From assembly GCA_934654755.1 (NCBI GenBank), contig CAKUGQ010000016.1:1-58204 (forward strand): a DNA stretch of 58,204 bases, given 5' to 3'. This stretch comes from an uncultured Oscillospiraceae bacterium. GTDB lineage: Bacteria; Bacillota; Clostridia; Oscillospirales; Oscillospiraceae. Shown piece after piece: positions 49,277 to 57,183 of the stretch (position 1 is its first letter; every line of letters starts with the position of its first letter). The notes beneath the pieces are model-generated. The model saw only the letters and a list, made by a program, of their open reading frames with translations, was not told the origin of the DNA and made no database searches. The translations under genes were made by a program, and so were the position numbers.

Positions 49277-49876
49277 ATGTTTTATTACCTGAGCGGTACG
49301 CTCACGCTGGTAGACGGCGATATCGCCGTCATTGACTGCGGCGGCGTCGGCTACGCCTGCCGCACCACCGCCTATACGCTCTCCAGGCTCCGCACCGGCC
49401 AGAGTGCCAAGCTGTTTACCTACTGTAATATCCGAGAGGATGCTTTCGATATTTACGGGTTTTCCACGCGCGAGGAGCTTCACTGCTTCGAACTGCTTAT
49501 CGGTGTAACCGGCGTCGGCCCGAAAGCCGCACTTGCAATCCTTTCCGCATCAACGCCGGAGCGCTTTGCATTGGCTATTTTTTCGCAGGACGAGAAAGCG
49601 CTGACAGCCGCACCCGGGATCGGCAAAAAGCTGGCGCAGCGTATCATTCTGGAGCTGAAAGACAAGCTTGGTTCTCAGGATATGCCGCAGCAGACGGGTG
49701 CGTTGCCGGAATCGGCGCCGGTTGTCGGCAGTTCGCTGGCTCTGGCACAGGCAGCGCTTGCGGAATTGGGCTACACTCAGCCGGAAATAGCCGCTGCCCT
49801 CAAAGGCGTAAAGCCCGACGGCATGACCACGGAACAGCTTGTACGCGAGGCGCTGCGGGCAATGGTGATGAGGTGA
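49277..49876 (+). CDS. ruvA: Holliday junction branch-migration protein RuvA
   Basis: 199 aa. N-terminal OB fold (YYLSGTLTLVDGDIAVIDCGGVGY), two helix-hairpin-helix motifs (LIGVTGVGPKAALAILSA and LTAAPGIGKKLAQRI) and the C-terminal domain III (SLALAQAALAELGYTQPEI) that contacts RuvB. GAGG precedes the ATG; three-base gap after ruvC, four-base gap to ruvB. Confidence 0.95.
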   Translation: MFYYLSGTLTLVDGDIAVIDCGGVGYACRTTAYTLSRLRTGQSAKLFTYCNIREDAFDIYGFSTREELHCFELLIGVTGVGPKAALAILSASTPERFALAIFSQDEKALTAAPGIGKKLAQRIILELKDKLGSQDMPQQTGALPESAPVVGSSLALAQAALAELGYTQPEIAAALKGVKPDGMTTEQLVREALRAMVMR

Positions 49877-49880
49877 ATGA

Positions 49881-50924
49881 ATGAGCATTGATTTTTCACG
49901 CGATATGGATGCGCCGTTAATTACGACAGGCTTTACCCCGGCAGACGAAAACGAGTATTCTCTGCGTCCGAGGCGGCTGAGCGAGTATAACGGGCAGGAA
50001 AAGGTCAAAGAAAACCTTTCCATCTACATAGAGGCGGCACGCCGCAGAAACGAGCCGCTGGATCATGTGCTGCTCTACGGTCCTCCGGGTCTGGGTAAAA
50101 CGACCCTTGCAGGCGTCATTGCAAACGAGATGGGGGTTCATATTCGTATCACCTCCGGTCCGGCCATTGAAAAGGCAGGCGATCTCGCGGCGCTTCTGAC
50201 AAATCTATCCGAGGGCGATATCCTCTTCATTGACGAAATCCACCGTCTCAATACCTCCGTAGAGGAAATTCTTTATCCTGCCATGGAGGATTTTGCCATC
50301 GACATTATCGTCGGCAAAGGACCTTCCGCGAATTCCATCCGACTTGATCTGCCGCGCTTCACCTTGATCGGTGCAACGACGCGCGCCGGTCAGCTCTCCG
50401 CGCCGCTGCGCGACCGCTTCGGCGTCTCTTTTCGGTTGGAGCTGTATACGCCGGAGGAGCTGAGCCGTATTCTGACACGTTCCGCAGCCCTGCTCGGAAT
50501 GCAGATCGATCCGGACGGCGCAAAAGAGCTTGCTTCACGCAGCCGCGGCACGCCGCGCATTGCCAATCGAATGCTGCGCCGCGTGCGAGATTTTGCACAG
50601 ATCTATTACGACGGCGTGATTACAAAGGAAGCGGCGGATCATGCACTCGGTAAGCTGGAGGTTGACCGTCTCGGTCTTGACGCGACCGACCGGAGAATGC
50701 TGGATGCCATTATCCGCTACTACAACGGCGGGCCGGTCGGTCTGGAAACACTTGCCGCCACCATCGGCGAAGAGGCCGTCACACTGGAGGACGTCTATGA
50801 ACCGTATCTGATGCAAATCGGTTTTTTGACGCGCACGCCGCGCGGCCGTTGCGTTACACGTCTTGCCTATGAGCATCTTCATATCCCGTATCCGCAGACA
50901 TCCGAACAGCTTACCTTTACATGA
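49881..50924 (+). CDS. ruvB: Holliday junction branch-migration ATPase RuvB
   Basis: 347 aa AAA+ motor. GPPGLGKTTLAGVIA (Walker A), LFIDEIHRLN (Walker B), GATTRAGQLSAPLRDRFG (sensor 1 and arginine finger) and the C-terminal winged helix (GLDATDRRMLDAIIRYY, PYLMQIGFLTRTPRG). It drives branch migration with RuvA. GAGG before ATG 49881. Confidence 0.95.
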   Translation: MSIDFSRDMDAPLITTGFTPADENEYSLRPRRLSEYNGQEKVKENLSIYIEAARRRNEPLDHVLLYGPPGLGKTTLAGVIANEMGVHIRITSGPAIEKAGDLAALLTNLSEGDILFIDEIHRLNTSVEEILYPAMEDFAIDIIVGKGPSANSIRLDLPRFTLIGATTRAGQLSAPLRDRFGVSFRLELYTPEELSRILTRSAALLGMQIDPDGAKELASRSRGTPRIANRMLRRVRDFAQIYYDGVITKEAADHALGKLEVDRLGLDATDRRMLDAIIRYYNGGPVGLETLAATIGEEAVTLEDVYEPYLMQIGFLTRTPRGRCVTRLAYEHLHIPYPQTSEQLTFT

Positions 50925-50944
50925 TACGATAGGGGAGATCAAGG

Positions 50945-51388
50945 TTGAACTTAGAATTACGACCAGTCACGTCGGAAAACTGGCGCGAGGCCGTTTTCCT
51001 TTCGACGGATCCGAAACACCTTTGCCCGATCGACGAGGAGTGGATTGCAAGCAATGCCTTCTCTCTGGTACAGGCAGCCTATGAGCCGCAGTGGATCTGT
51101 CGTCTGATCGTAGCGGATGACAAACCCGTCGGCTTTGCGTTCTACGGACTCGACGACGGCGTTCCATGCCTGTGCCGTTATATGATCGATGCGCGCGAGC
51201 AGGGGAAGGGATATGGCAAAGCAGCACTTGCGCTGGTGGTAGAGGAAATGCGCCGACAGTTTGATTCGCAGGAAATCTGGGTAACAATCGAGAAAAAGAA
51301 CGAGCGCGCACTGCACCTGTACGAATCTTTTGGCTTTCAGGATTCCGGAAAACAGGAGTATACGGAGAGCTGGTATGTGCTCCGATAA
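50945..51388 (+). CDS. GNAT N-acetyltransferase
   Basis: 147 aa from a TTG at 50945 with GGGGAG ten bases upstream. GNAT core: VGFAFYGLDDGVPCLCRYMI, the acetyl-CoA loop REQGKGYGKAALALVVEEM and ALHLYESFGFQDSG. Resembles the spermidine/spermine or ribosomal-protein acetyltransferase subgroup, but the substrate cannot be told. It lies 20 bases downstream of ruvB and closes the operon before a strong terminator. Confidence 0.82.
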   Translation: MNLELRPVTSENWREAVFLSTDPKHLCPIDEEWIASNAFSLVQAAYEPQWICRLIVADDKPVGFAFYGLDDGVPCLCRYMIDAREQGKGYGKAALALVVEEMRRQFDSQEIWVTIEKKNERALHLYESFGFQDSGKQEYTESWYVLR

Positions 51389-51425
51389 CTCCGTCTGACC
51401 CGAGCAGCAAAATATGTGAAACAGT

Positions 51426-51455
51426 AAAGGCGACGGGCCGCGGCCCGTCGCCTTT
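51426..51455. terminator. Terminator downstream of the GNAT gene (perfect 30-bp palindrome)
   Basis: AAAGGCGACGGGCC (51426-51439) with GC apex and its exact complement to 51455. The stem ends in AAA/TTT, so it can stop transcription from both directions. Confidence 0.8.
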
Positions 51456-51490
51456 AATTCTAAACAGGAAGTGAAAAGGGGAGTGCCGGT

Positions 51491-52426
51491 TCAGAAGGTG
51501 CAGATGTCCGGCTCCGCAGGCATGGCCGGCTCAACGCTTACCGCTTCCAGTACCGGCCCCTTACCGTGGTATACCGTATGATGCTGCACATGGATTTTCG
51601 CTTCAACCAGAACCCAGCTTCGCGCCTTGAGCGTTGCGGCATCGGAGTATCTGCACGGCAGCCCCATGAATTGAATATCTTCTACGCAGCAGGTCATTAC
51701 AAAGCGGCCGGGAGCGAACATCCCGTCGCGTTCCTTACGCAGTCGTGCGACCTGACCCTTAAAGAGAACGGTTTTTCCATCGTATTTTTCCGGTTCCTCT
51801 GTCACATCACGATACCAGAGCGCAAAATCGTCATCGTTGATTGAGATCACCGGAGCGTTGATATCAAAGGGCAGGGGATCTTCAATGTCATCGTAATGCG
51901 TCGTCCCGTCCGTGTACTCATAGAGAATGCCTACACGACGGTTCAGCGCCCGTGCCAGCTTGTGCAGCGGCATAATGTCGGTTCCCGGTTTGAGCCGATT
52001 GAATACAACCATTTCACAGCCGCTCAGCTTGTCCACCACAAGCGAACGCATATTGGCGTTGTAGCTTTCAATCGTAGACCCGTCGGCAAACATGACCTCC
52101 TGCGCAATCTGCCACGACTCGGGCATCTTTTGGTAGAAGGGGCCGATCTGGAGCATACCGTTCAGTTCAACAACCACGCGCTCGGCGCGGTGCTTTTTGA
52201 GCAGGGCATCCAGCTCCTGCGTAGTCACGGCCTGCTGATCGACGCGCTCCAGATAGACGTGCTGGTAGGGGTACGCAGAAAGGTCATACTCCTCTTCGCC
52301 CTCTTCGCAGAGCAACAGAAGCGTACGCTCGCCGGCGTTGAAGCGCTCGTCACAGAGCGTCTCCTGAATGAATTTCGTCTTTCCGGCATCCAAAAAGCCG
52401 GAAAAGGCATATACAGGAATCGGCAT
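51491..52426 (-). CDS. CobW-like GTPase with C-terminal YcgQ/DUF1980-like domain
   Basis: 311 aa from ATG 52426 (AAGGAG upstream). N-terminal CobW/YeiR-type P-loop (AFSGFLDAGKTKFIQETL), then VVVELNGMLQIGPFY. Two deviations from the family: the CxCC metal motif is absent (LLCEEGEEEYD stands there) and the NKxD guanine motif is FNRLKPG. From about residue 195 the sequence (VTEEPEKYDGKTVLFKGQV, GRFVMTCCVEDIQFMGLPCRY) looks like the C-terminal part of YcgQ/TIGR03943 proteins, which share a double-Cys and a YDGK strand. That gives an apparent fusion of a metal-trafficking GTPase with a domain otherwise beside a zinc-related permease. It starts ten bases after the other CobW gene. Confidence 0.75.
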   Translation of the reverse strand: MPIPVYAFSGFLDAGKTKFIQETLCDERFNAGERTLLLLCEEGEEEYDLSAYPYQHVYLERVDQQAVTTQELDALLKKHRAERVVVELNGMLQIGPFYQKMPESWQIAQEVMFADGSTIESYNANMRSLVVDKLSGCEMVVFNRLKPGTDIMPLHKLARALNRRVGILYEYTDGTTHYDDIEDPLPFDINAPVISINDDDFALWYRDVTEEPEKYDGKTVLFKGQVARLRKERDGMFAPGRFVMTCCVEDIQFMGLPCRYSDAATLKARSWVLVEAKIHVQHHTVYHGKGPVLEAVSVEPAMPAEPDICTF

Positions 52427-52436
52427 AGGCGTCTCC

Positions 52437-53531
52437 TTATACGCCGAACAGCGTGGCAACTGCATCCGTCTTCAGATTTGAACCGATGACGCACAGACGT
52501 CCGGTCACAGCCGCGCTGCCGTTACGGACATCCAGCTCGCCGGGCACATGGTCGAAATGTAGCCAGCCGCCGTCAACGGACGGGACAATGCCCTTGGCGC
52601 GCAGAACAATACCGTAGGTCTTTTCGTCGTCAAGCGCCTCCAGAATCTCACGCAGACCGTCTGCCGTAAACTTCTTCGGCGTTTCGACGCCCCAGCTCTG
52701 GAAGATTTCATCGGCGTCGTGGCCATGGTGATGGTGATGGTCATGACCGCAGGCACAGTGGCCATCTTCATGCTCATGGTGATGTTCGTGCTCGTCTTCG
52801 TCGTCATCATGATGATGACCGCAGCAGCAGTCATGGTGATGCTCGTGCCCAGGTTCATCATGATCGTGATGGTGGTGATGCTCTTCCTCATGCTCGTGTG
52901 CCTGCTCGATCATTTCAGACAGTTCCTGCGTCAGCCCGTATTGCTTCTGCATCGCCGCAAGAATCTCCTTGCCGTTGAGCTGCTCCCACGGCGTTGTGAT
53001 GATTACGGCATCCTTGTTGTGTTCGCGCAGGAGGGCTACCGCACGGTTAAGCTTTTCCTCGGAAATACTGCCGGTGCGGCTGAGCACAATGGTGGAAGCA
53101 GTTTCAACTTGATTCGTATAGAACTCGCCGAAATTTGCCAGATAAAGCTTGCACTTCGTCGCGTCGGCAACGGTAACAAAGCTGCCGAGCTTCACACTCT
53201 CGTCAGCCACGCGCTCGACTGCACCGATCACATCGCTGAGCTTTCCAACGCCGGATGGCTCGATGAGAATGCGGTCAGGGTGGTAGTCGGTAATGACCTG
53301 ATGCAGCGCACGGCCGAAATCGCCGACGAGTGAGCAACAGATGCAGCCGGAATTCATCTCGTTGACACGGATACCGGCGTCCTGCATAAAGCCGCCGTCA
53401 ATGCCGATCTCGCCGAATTCATTTTCGATCAGTACGATCTGCTCACCCTGATAGGCTTCCTTGATCATTTTTTTGATAAGCGTGGTCTTGCCCGCGCCGA
53501 GGAAACCGGAATAAATGTCAATTGTTGTCAT
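52437..53531 (-). CDS. CobW-family GTPase with His-rich metal-binding loop
   Basis: 364 aa from ATG 53531 (AAGGA upstream). P-loop DIYSGFLGAGKTTLIKKMI, the ENEFGEIGIDG segment, the CxCC metal motif in NSGCICCSLVGDFG (Cys 63, 65, 66), EPSGVGKLSD, then a His/Asp/Glu-rich stretch of about 60 residues (212-271) with many HHHH runs and a CCC triple, and a C-terminal CobW_C-like domain (YGIVLRAKGIVPSVDGGW ... DVRNGSAAVTG). It is a metal chaperone of the COG0523 group, most likely for zinc. The NKxD site reads SRTG, which departs from the family. First gene of the two-gene CobW operon. Confidence 0.88.
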   Translation of the reverse strand: MTTIDIYSGFLGAGKTTLIKKMIKEAYQGEQIVLIENEFGEIGIDGGFMQDAGIRVNEMNSGCICCSLVGDFGRALHQVITDYHPDRILIEPSGVGKLSDVIGAVERVADESVKLGSFVTVADATKCKLYLANFGEFYTNQVETASTIVLSRTGSISEEKLNRAVALLREHNKDAVIITTPWEQLNGKEILAAMQKQYGLTQELSEMIEQAHEHEEEHHHHHDHDEPGHEHHHDCCCGHHHDDDEDEHEHHHEHEDGHCACGHDHHHHHGHDADEIFQSWGVETPKKFTADGLREILEALDDEKTYGIVLRAKGIVPSVDGGWLHFDHVPGELDVRNGSAAVTGRLCVIGSNLKTDAVATLFGV

Positions 53532-53583
53532 AACAACGCTTCCTTTCACCCGCTGAGGGGAAAATCTATCTTTTCAATATTCT

Positions 53584-53613
53584 ATTTTACCACCTTTTGT
53601 CAAGCCTTTGCAA
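53584..53613 (-). promoter_or_regulatory. Promoter for the CobW pair
   Basis: Minus strand: TTGCAA (53608-53613), 18-bp spacer, TAAAAT (53584-53589) with extended TGG. A second TTGACA lies within the spacer. I find no clear Zur box. Confidence 0.45.
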
Positions 53614-53668
53614 GGCGTTTTGAAAAAAACACGACGCAAAAAACAGAGAAGATTTTTTCACTTGACGG

Positions 53669-53697
53669 TTGACAAACAAAAGGGGATATGTTATAAT
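53669..53697 (+). promoter_or_regulatory. Perfect-consensus promoter for the tRNA-Ser genes
   Basis: TTGACA (53669-53674), 17-bp spacer, TATAAT (53692-53697) with extended TGT; transcription starts just before the first tRNA. Confidence 0.85.
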
Positions 53698-53712
53698 ATC
53701 CTAGCATGATTC

Positions 53713-53801
53713 GGAGAGGTGTCCGAGCGGTTTAAGGAGCCGGTCTTGAAAACCGGTGACGCAGCAATGCGCCGTGGGTTCGAATCCCACCCTCTCCGCC
53801 A
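53713..53801 (+). tRNA. tRNA-Ser (anticodon TGA)
   Basis: Acceptor GGAGAGG pairs with CCTCTCC; 3' GCCA is encoded. The anticodon stem-loop CCGGTCTTGAAAACCGG gives TGA; the long variable arm (GACGCAGCAATGCGCC) is of class II. T arm GTGGGTTCGAATCCCAC. Confidence 0.95.
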
Positions 53802-53825
53802 AACAGCTTTCCGAAGCGCAGATTC

Positions 53826-53917
53826 GGAGTGATACCCAAGAGGCCGAAGGGGCTCCCCTGCTAAGGGAGTAGGTGTCTAAACAGCACGCGAGAGTTCAAA
53901 TCTCTCTCACTCCGCCA
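53826..53917 (+). tRNA. tRNA-Ser (anticodon GCT)
   Basis: Acceptor GGAGTGA with TCACTCC, 3' GCCA encoded. The anticodon stem-loop CTCCCCTGCTAAGGGAG gives GCT, with a class II variable arm (TAGGTGTCTAAACAGCACG). Co-transcribed with tRNA-Ser(TGA), 24 bases downstream. Confidence 0.93.
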
Positions 53918-53919
53918 TA

Positions 53920-53959
53920 AGTCCACCGTAATTTTGATAGAATTACGGTGGACTTTTTG
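53920..53959 (+). terminator. Terminator after the tRNA-Ser pair
   Basis: Fourteen-bp perfect stem AGTCCACCGTAATT (53920-53933) with AATTACGGTGGACT (53941-53954) followed by TTTTT. Confidence 0.9.
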
Positions 53960-54006
53960 ATGTTATATTTAGTTTGAAAAAATGCAATTAGAAGAGGAGG
54001 TAAATT

Positions 54007-54465
54007 ATGGCGCGGGCACGGTATCAGGTATTGGTCATTCCATATCGCATACAGGACGGCAACGTGCAATTCTGCTTGTTTCGAAGAAGCGATATGGGTA
54101 TTTGGCAATTCATAGCAGGCGGAGGAGAAGAGAAAGATATCTCAATCATTGAGTCGGCAAAACGAGAAGCCTTTGAAGAAGCCGGAATCTCTGGGGCGTG
54201 TAACTTTTTTAAACTCGATACCTGCTGCAGCATCCCGGCCAACTGTTTTCAGAATGCAGAAGCAATATGGGGTAGAGAATGTTTCGTCATTCCGGAGTAC
54301 GCATTTGCGGTGAGAGTAGAAAGCACTTTTTTGCAGCTATCTCATGAGCATTCAGAGTATAATTGGCTGACTTATGCACAAGCGCACACGCGGCTTCAAT
54401 ACGATAGCAACAAGACCGCTCTCTGGGAGTTGAACCGGCGCATTGCGCTTGGAATGTTGAAATAG
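54007..54465 (+). CDS. NUDIX hydrolase
   Basis: 152 aa. The complete Nudix box is GGGEEKDISIIESAKREAFEEAGI (about residues 38-61), the metal-binding helix of nucleoside-diphosphate-X pyrophosphatases; the preceding YQVLVIPYRI strand and the WQFIAGG start fit dATP/NTP pyrophosphohydrolase-like members. The substrate is not evident. AGGAGGT precedes ATG 54007. The gene reads more AT-rich than its neighbours and follows directly after two tRNA genes, as if inserted there. Confidence 0.88.
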   Translation: MARARYQVLVIPYRIQDGNVQFCLFRRSDMGIWQFIAGGGEEKDISIIESAKREAFEEAGISGACNFFKLDTCCSIPANCFQNAEAIWGRECFVIPEYAFAVRVESTFLQLSHEHSEYNWLTYAQAHTRLQYDSNKTALWELNRRIALGMLK

Positions 54466-54593
54466 ATAACTTCCATTTTGCCGCAATATTTCAGGTGAAA
54501 GTGCTGCTTCAAGATGGCACTGCACCCCTTCCAAACCAAGACGGCCCCCTTGACGGGCTTCTATCAGAATTACAGTTGTCTGGAGAGGTAATC

Positions 54594-55175
54594 ATGATTA
54601 TATGGATTATATGGATCAGTGGCGCTTACGGAGTCGGGAAGTCCACTCTCGCAAGCGCTTTAGTGGAAAAAATCGGCAATTCGGTTGTTTTTGATGCCGA
54701 AATAGTTGGTAACGCGGTAAGGGGAAACTATCCGGATGAACCTTACGGAGTGATTCTTGAGGATTACCCTCTGTGGTGCGAATTTAACTACAGACTGTTA
54801 AAAGATATTCATGAGACCTTTCACCGAAACATATTGGTTCCGATGACTATGATACGCCAAAGCTCCTATGAGAAAATCATCCGGAGATTGCTGGAAGATG
54901 GAATTGACACAAAGTTAATTGTCCTTACGGGGACATATCAATGCATTTACGATAGACTTCTGGCCCGCGGAGAAGAAGAAGGCTGCTGGTGCATGAAGAA
55001 TATCAGGATGTCCAGCGAAGGCTCCGCAGCGATTCCAAACAGCTACCACATTATAACTGACCAAAAGACCGTAGAGGAATTGACCCGCATAGTGCTTGCT
55101 TACATCGGTGACGCCTGCAAACCAGCCCGGCATATTTGGCAGCAAACAGAGCAGAGTCCGCAGTCGAGAAACTAA
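54594..55175 (+). CDS. TmrB-like P-loop kinase/ATPase
   Basis: 193 aa from ATG 54594 (GGAGAGG seven bases upstream). Walker A GAYGVGKSTLAS, a DAEIVGNAVRGN segment, EDYPLWCEFNYRLLKDIH and LIVLTGTYQCIYDRLLARGEEE suggest the AAA/kinase-like family that includes the tunicamycin-resistance protein TmrB. Phosphotransfer to a small molecule (a nucleoside or antibiotic) is the usual proposal. The downstream ~500 bases hold no gene. Co-directional with the NUDIX gene 128 bases before it. Confidence 0.75.
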   Translation: MIIWIIWISGAYGVGKSTLASALVEKIGNSVVFDAEIVGNAVRGNYPDEPYGVILEDYPLWCEFNYRLLKDIHETFHRNILVPMTMIRQSSYEKIIRRLLEDGIDTKLIVLTGTYQCIYDRLLARGEEEGCWCMKNIRMSSEGSAAIPNSYHIITDQKTVEELTRIVLAYIGDACKPARHIWQQTEQSPQSRN

Positions 55176-55291
55176 AAAGGCGTTCAAAGCGCCTGCAACG
55201 CAGCGGAAGAGAATACCCGACGAGCGCACGAGGATTGGCCCTGGCAGTGCACAGGGGAGTCCGTTCAGGATTTGTCTGCACCTCCACATTC

Positions 55292-55321
55292 AACGCAACA
55301 AAATAAAAATTTTGTTGCGTT
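55292..55321. repeat. 13-bp perfect inverted repeat with AAAA loop
   Basis: Both arms read as exact complements. Neither strand has a following U tract, so a terminator is unlikely; it may be a mobile-element end or a protein-binding site. Confidence 0.8.
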
Positions 55322-55650
55322 AGGAGAGGGCTGACAGCCAAAGAAAGTCATCAAGAAGTTAAGAACGGGTTTCGACGGGTTCAAGCAACTCTGATAGCGA
55401 ATTTCCGGGCATGGCATGCTAGTTGTGGCTTTGCGCGAGCCATACTCACAATTTGCAGCAAAACCGACCATTTCATTGTTTCTTTCCGAGGTCGAGTTTC
55501 TTGATTCCTGTTTTGATCCAGACATCGACGCGTCTATTTTTTTGATCTTTTCGCGCGTCTATCAATCATTTTTCTTAATGATTATCCTCCGATATGAACC
55601 ACTGCACCGAACAGCCCAATATTTGCGGCGCTCTTTGCGGTTGACACGGG

Positions 55651-55659
55651 TGCTATAAT
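55651..55659 (+). promoter_or_regulatory. Extended -10 promoter for the KDPG aldolase gene
   Basis: TGCTATAAT (TATAAT 55654-55659). The -35 region (CTCTTT at 55631-55636) is poor, so strength is uncertain. Confidence 0.4.
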
Positions 55660-55693
55660 AAGTAAAAAGGCTTTTGTGCTCTGGAGGAAAATC

Positions 55694-56344
55694 ATGGAAC
55701 ATCTTTTGGAACAAATTCTGAAGGAAAAAGTCATTGTTATTGTGCGCAAAACTTACGGTAAATCGCTGCTTTCGCTTTCCGAAGCACTTTTGTCCGGCGG
55801 CCTGCACTTTATGGAGATAACATTCGACCAAAGCGATCCCATATGTATTGAAAAAACAACGGAAGCAATTCAAATGCTGAATCAAGCGCATACGGGGTGT
55901 ATGACCTTTGGCGCCGGAACCGTTTTAACAGTTGAGCAAGTAGATGCCGCTGCAAATGCAGGAGCAAGCTTTATCATATCACCGAACTGCAACCCCGCCG
56001 TTATCCGCAGAACCAAGGAGCTTGGGCTTCTCTCGATTCCAGGCGCAATGACACCGACAGAAATCCTTGCAGCGCATGATTACGGCGCGGATCTGGTCAA
56101 GCTCTTCCCTGCCGCTTCACTCGGCACGGCCTACATCAAGGATATCCTCGCGCCGATCAGTCATGTTAAAATGATTGCTACGGCAGGAGTGACCGAGGAA
56201 AACTTTGGTGACTTTCTCTCTCTCGGTCTTGCCGGGGCAGGAATCGGCGGCCGTCTGACGGATAAGAAGCTCATTGCTTCCGCCGACTGGGCAGAGCTTT
56301 CGCGGCGCGCTGCAGCCTTTCTGAAAATTGCGCAGGAATATTAA
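55694..56344 (+). CDS. eda: KDPG/KHG aldolase (2-dehydro-3-deoxy-phosphogluconate aldolase)
   Basis: 216 aa from ATG 55694 (TGGAGG upstream). Class I aldolase: KVIVIVRKTY, HFMEITFDQ (Glu of the active site), FGAGTVLTVEQVDAAANAGASFIISPN, IPGAMTPTEILAA, and the Schiff-base lysine in DLVKLFPAASLG. It splits 2-keto-3-deoxy-6-phosphogluconate (or 4-hydroxy-2-oxoglutarate) to pyruvate and an aldehyde. No kinase, dehydratase or sugar-acid isomerase is beside it, so its pathway partner must be elsewhere. Confidence 0.9.
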   Translation: MEHLLEQILKEKVIVIVRKTYGKSLLSLSEALLSGGLHFMEITFDQSDPICIEKTTEAIQMLNQAHTGCMTFGAGTVLTVEQVDAAANAGASFIISPNCNPAVIRRTKELGLLSIPGAMTPTEILAAHDYGADLVKLFPAASLGTAYIKDILAPISHVKMIATAGVTEENFGDFLSLGLAGAGIGGRLTDKKLIASADWAELSRRAAAFLKIAQEY

Positions 56345-56348
56345 AGCT

Positions 56349-56375
56349 GCGCCCGGATCGTATTGACCCGGGCGC
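56349..56375 (+). terminator. Possible terminator after the aldolase
   Basis: GCGCCCGG (56349-56356) with CCGGGCGC (56368-56375), but followed only by TTAAC; a weak terminator at best. Confidence 0.4.
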
Positions 56376-56443
56376 TTAACCGCATCGCTTCAATAATTCT
56401 TCTTCCGGAGGGATATGCCGTCTCAAAATACGGCACACCTCTA

Positions 56444-57109
56444 TCAAAGCCATGTGAATATTTTGAGTACCCACGGCAGCAAAAGGCTTTCGTCGACATC
56501 CGCGTCACGAAGAACGCCTGTGAAGCGCAGGAGCCACACCAGAGCGACGATCAGCAGCAGAGCCTCGGCAAGTCCAATCAGCACGCCCCCCGTGCGGTTC
56601 AGGACATTCAGTCCGGGAAGCTTTGCCACCCAATTCAGAAGCTTAGCCAGCAGCTTCCATGCCAATAGCACGAGGACAAATGACACCAGGCCGACCACGC
56701 AATAGGAAATCGCAGCGGCGGGAACGTGTGCCAGCGCTGCGGTAATATCATCAACTGCCGTTTTCGGATCAAGACTCGGAATGTTGATCTCGTCAAGCTG
56801 GTCGTTCAGTCCGAACGGTAATTCCTTTTCCTGCAAACGCTCGACCAGTTTGTGCAGATCGGACGTTGTTTGCAAAGCGTCCTGCGGCAGTGCCTCCTCG
56901 ACCGTCGGGCGAATCTTTTCCGCAATCTTTGGTTCGATCGCCTTTGTAACGATCGGTGCGAATATGCTGGTCAACAGCAACGCACCAACCAGTGCAACGA
57001 TCACGGATACCAAAGAAAATGCCGTCAGGATCAAGCCTCGACGGTAGCCAAAGAACACGGCAAGCGCAAGAATAATCAGAATGGCTGTATCGATCATCCA
57101 CGGATTCAT
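56444..57109 (-). CDS. CvpA family membrane protein
   Basis: 221 aa from ATG 57109 with GGGAGGGGG upstream. Four hydrophobic helices: TAILIILALAVFFGYRRGL, LVSVIVALVGALLLT, AAISYCVVGLVSFVLVLL and LIGLAEALLLIVALVWLL, with the typical LNWVAKLPGLNVLNRTGG linker. CvpA proteins are small polytopic membrane proteins first linked to colicin V production and more recently to envelope integrity; molecular activity unknown. It has its own promoter, located in the tail of the M50 gene. Confidence 0.85.
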   Translation of the reverse strand: MNPWMIDTAILIILALAVFFGYRRGLILTAFSLVSVIVALVGALLLTSIFAPIVTKAIEPKIAEKIRPTVEEALPQDALQTTSDLHKLVERLQEKELPFGLNDQLDEINIPSLDPKTAVDDITAALAHVPAAAISYCVVGLVSFVLVLLAWKLLAKLLNWVAKLPGLNVLNRTGGVLIGLAEALLLIVALVWLLRFTGVLRDADVDESLLLPWVLKIFTWL

Positions 57110-57154
57110 AACGGATTCCCCCTCCCTGCCCGTTTGGCAGGCATTTTCGAACGT

Positions 57155-57183
57155 AGTATAGCAAATATTCCGTTTTCTGTCAA
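57155..57183 (-). promoter_or_regulatory. Promoter for the CvpA gene
   Basis: Minus strand: perfect TTGACA (57178-57183), 17-bp spacer, TATACT (57155-57160). A short hairpin, CCTGCC with GGCAGG, lies at about 57126-57142 just before the ribosome-binding site. Confidence 0.75.

Larger units (their letters stand above)
55176..55693 (+). other. 518 bases without a supported gene; contains a 13-bp inverted repeat
   Basis: I find no ORF with a ribosome-binding site or family motif. A perfect inverted repeat, arms AACGCAACAAAAT and ATTTTGTTGCGTT (55292-55304 and 55309-55321, loop AAAA), lies within it. Short frames exist on both strands but look like noise or relics. Close to the right end is a promoter for the aldolase. 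Confidence 0.6.

Noticed and set aside
54915..55289. 124-codon minus frame across the end of the kinase gene
   Set aside because: Mostly antisense to the TmrB-like protein; no supporting features.
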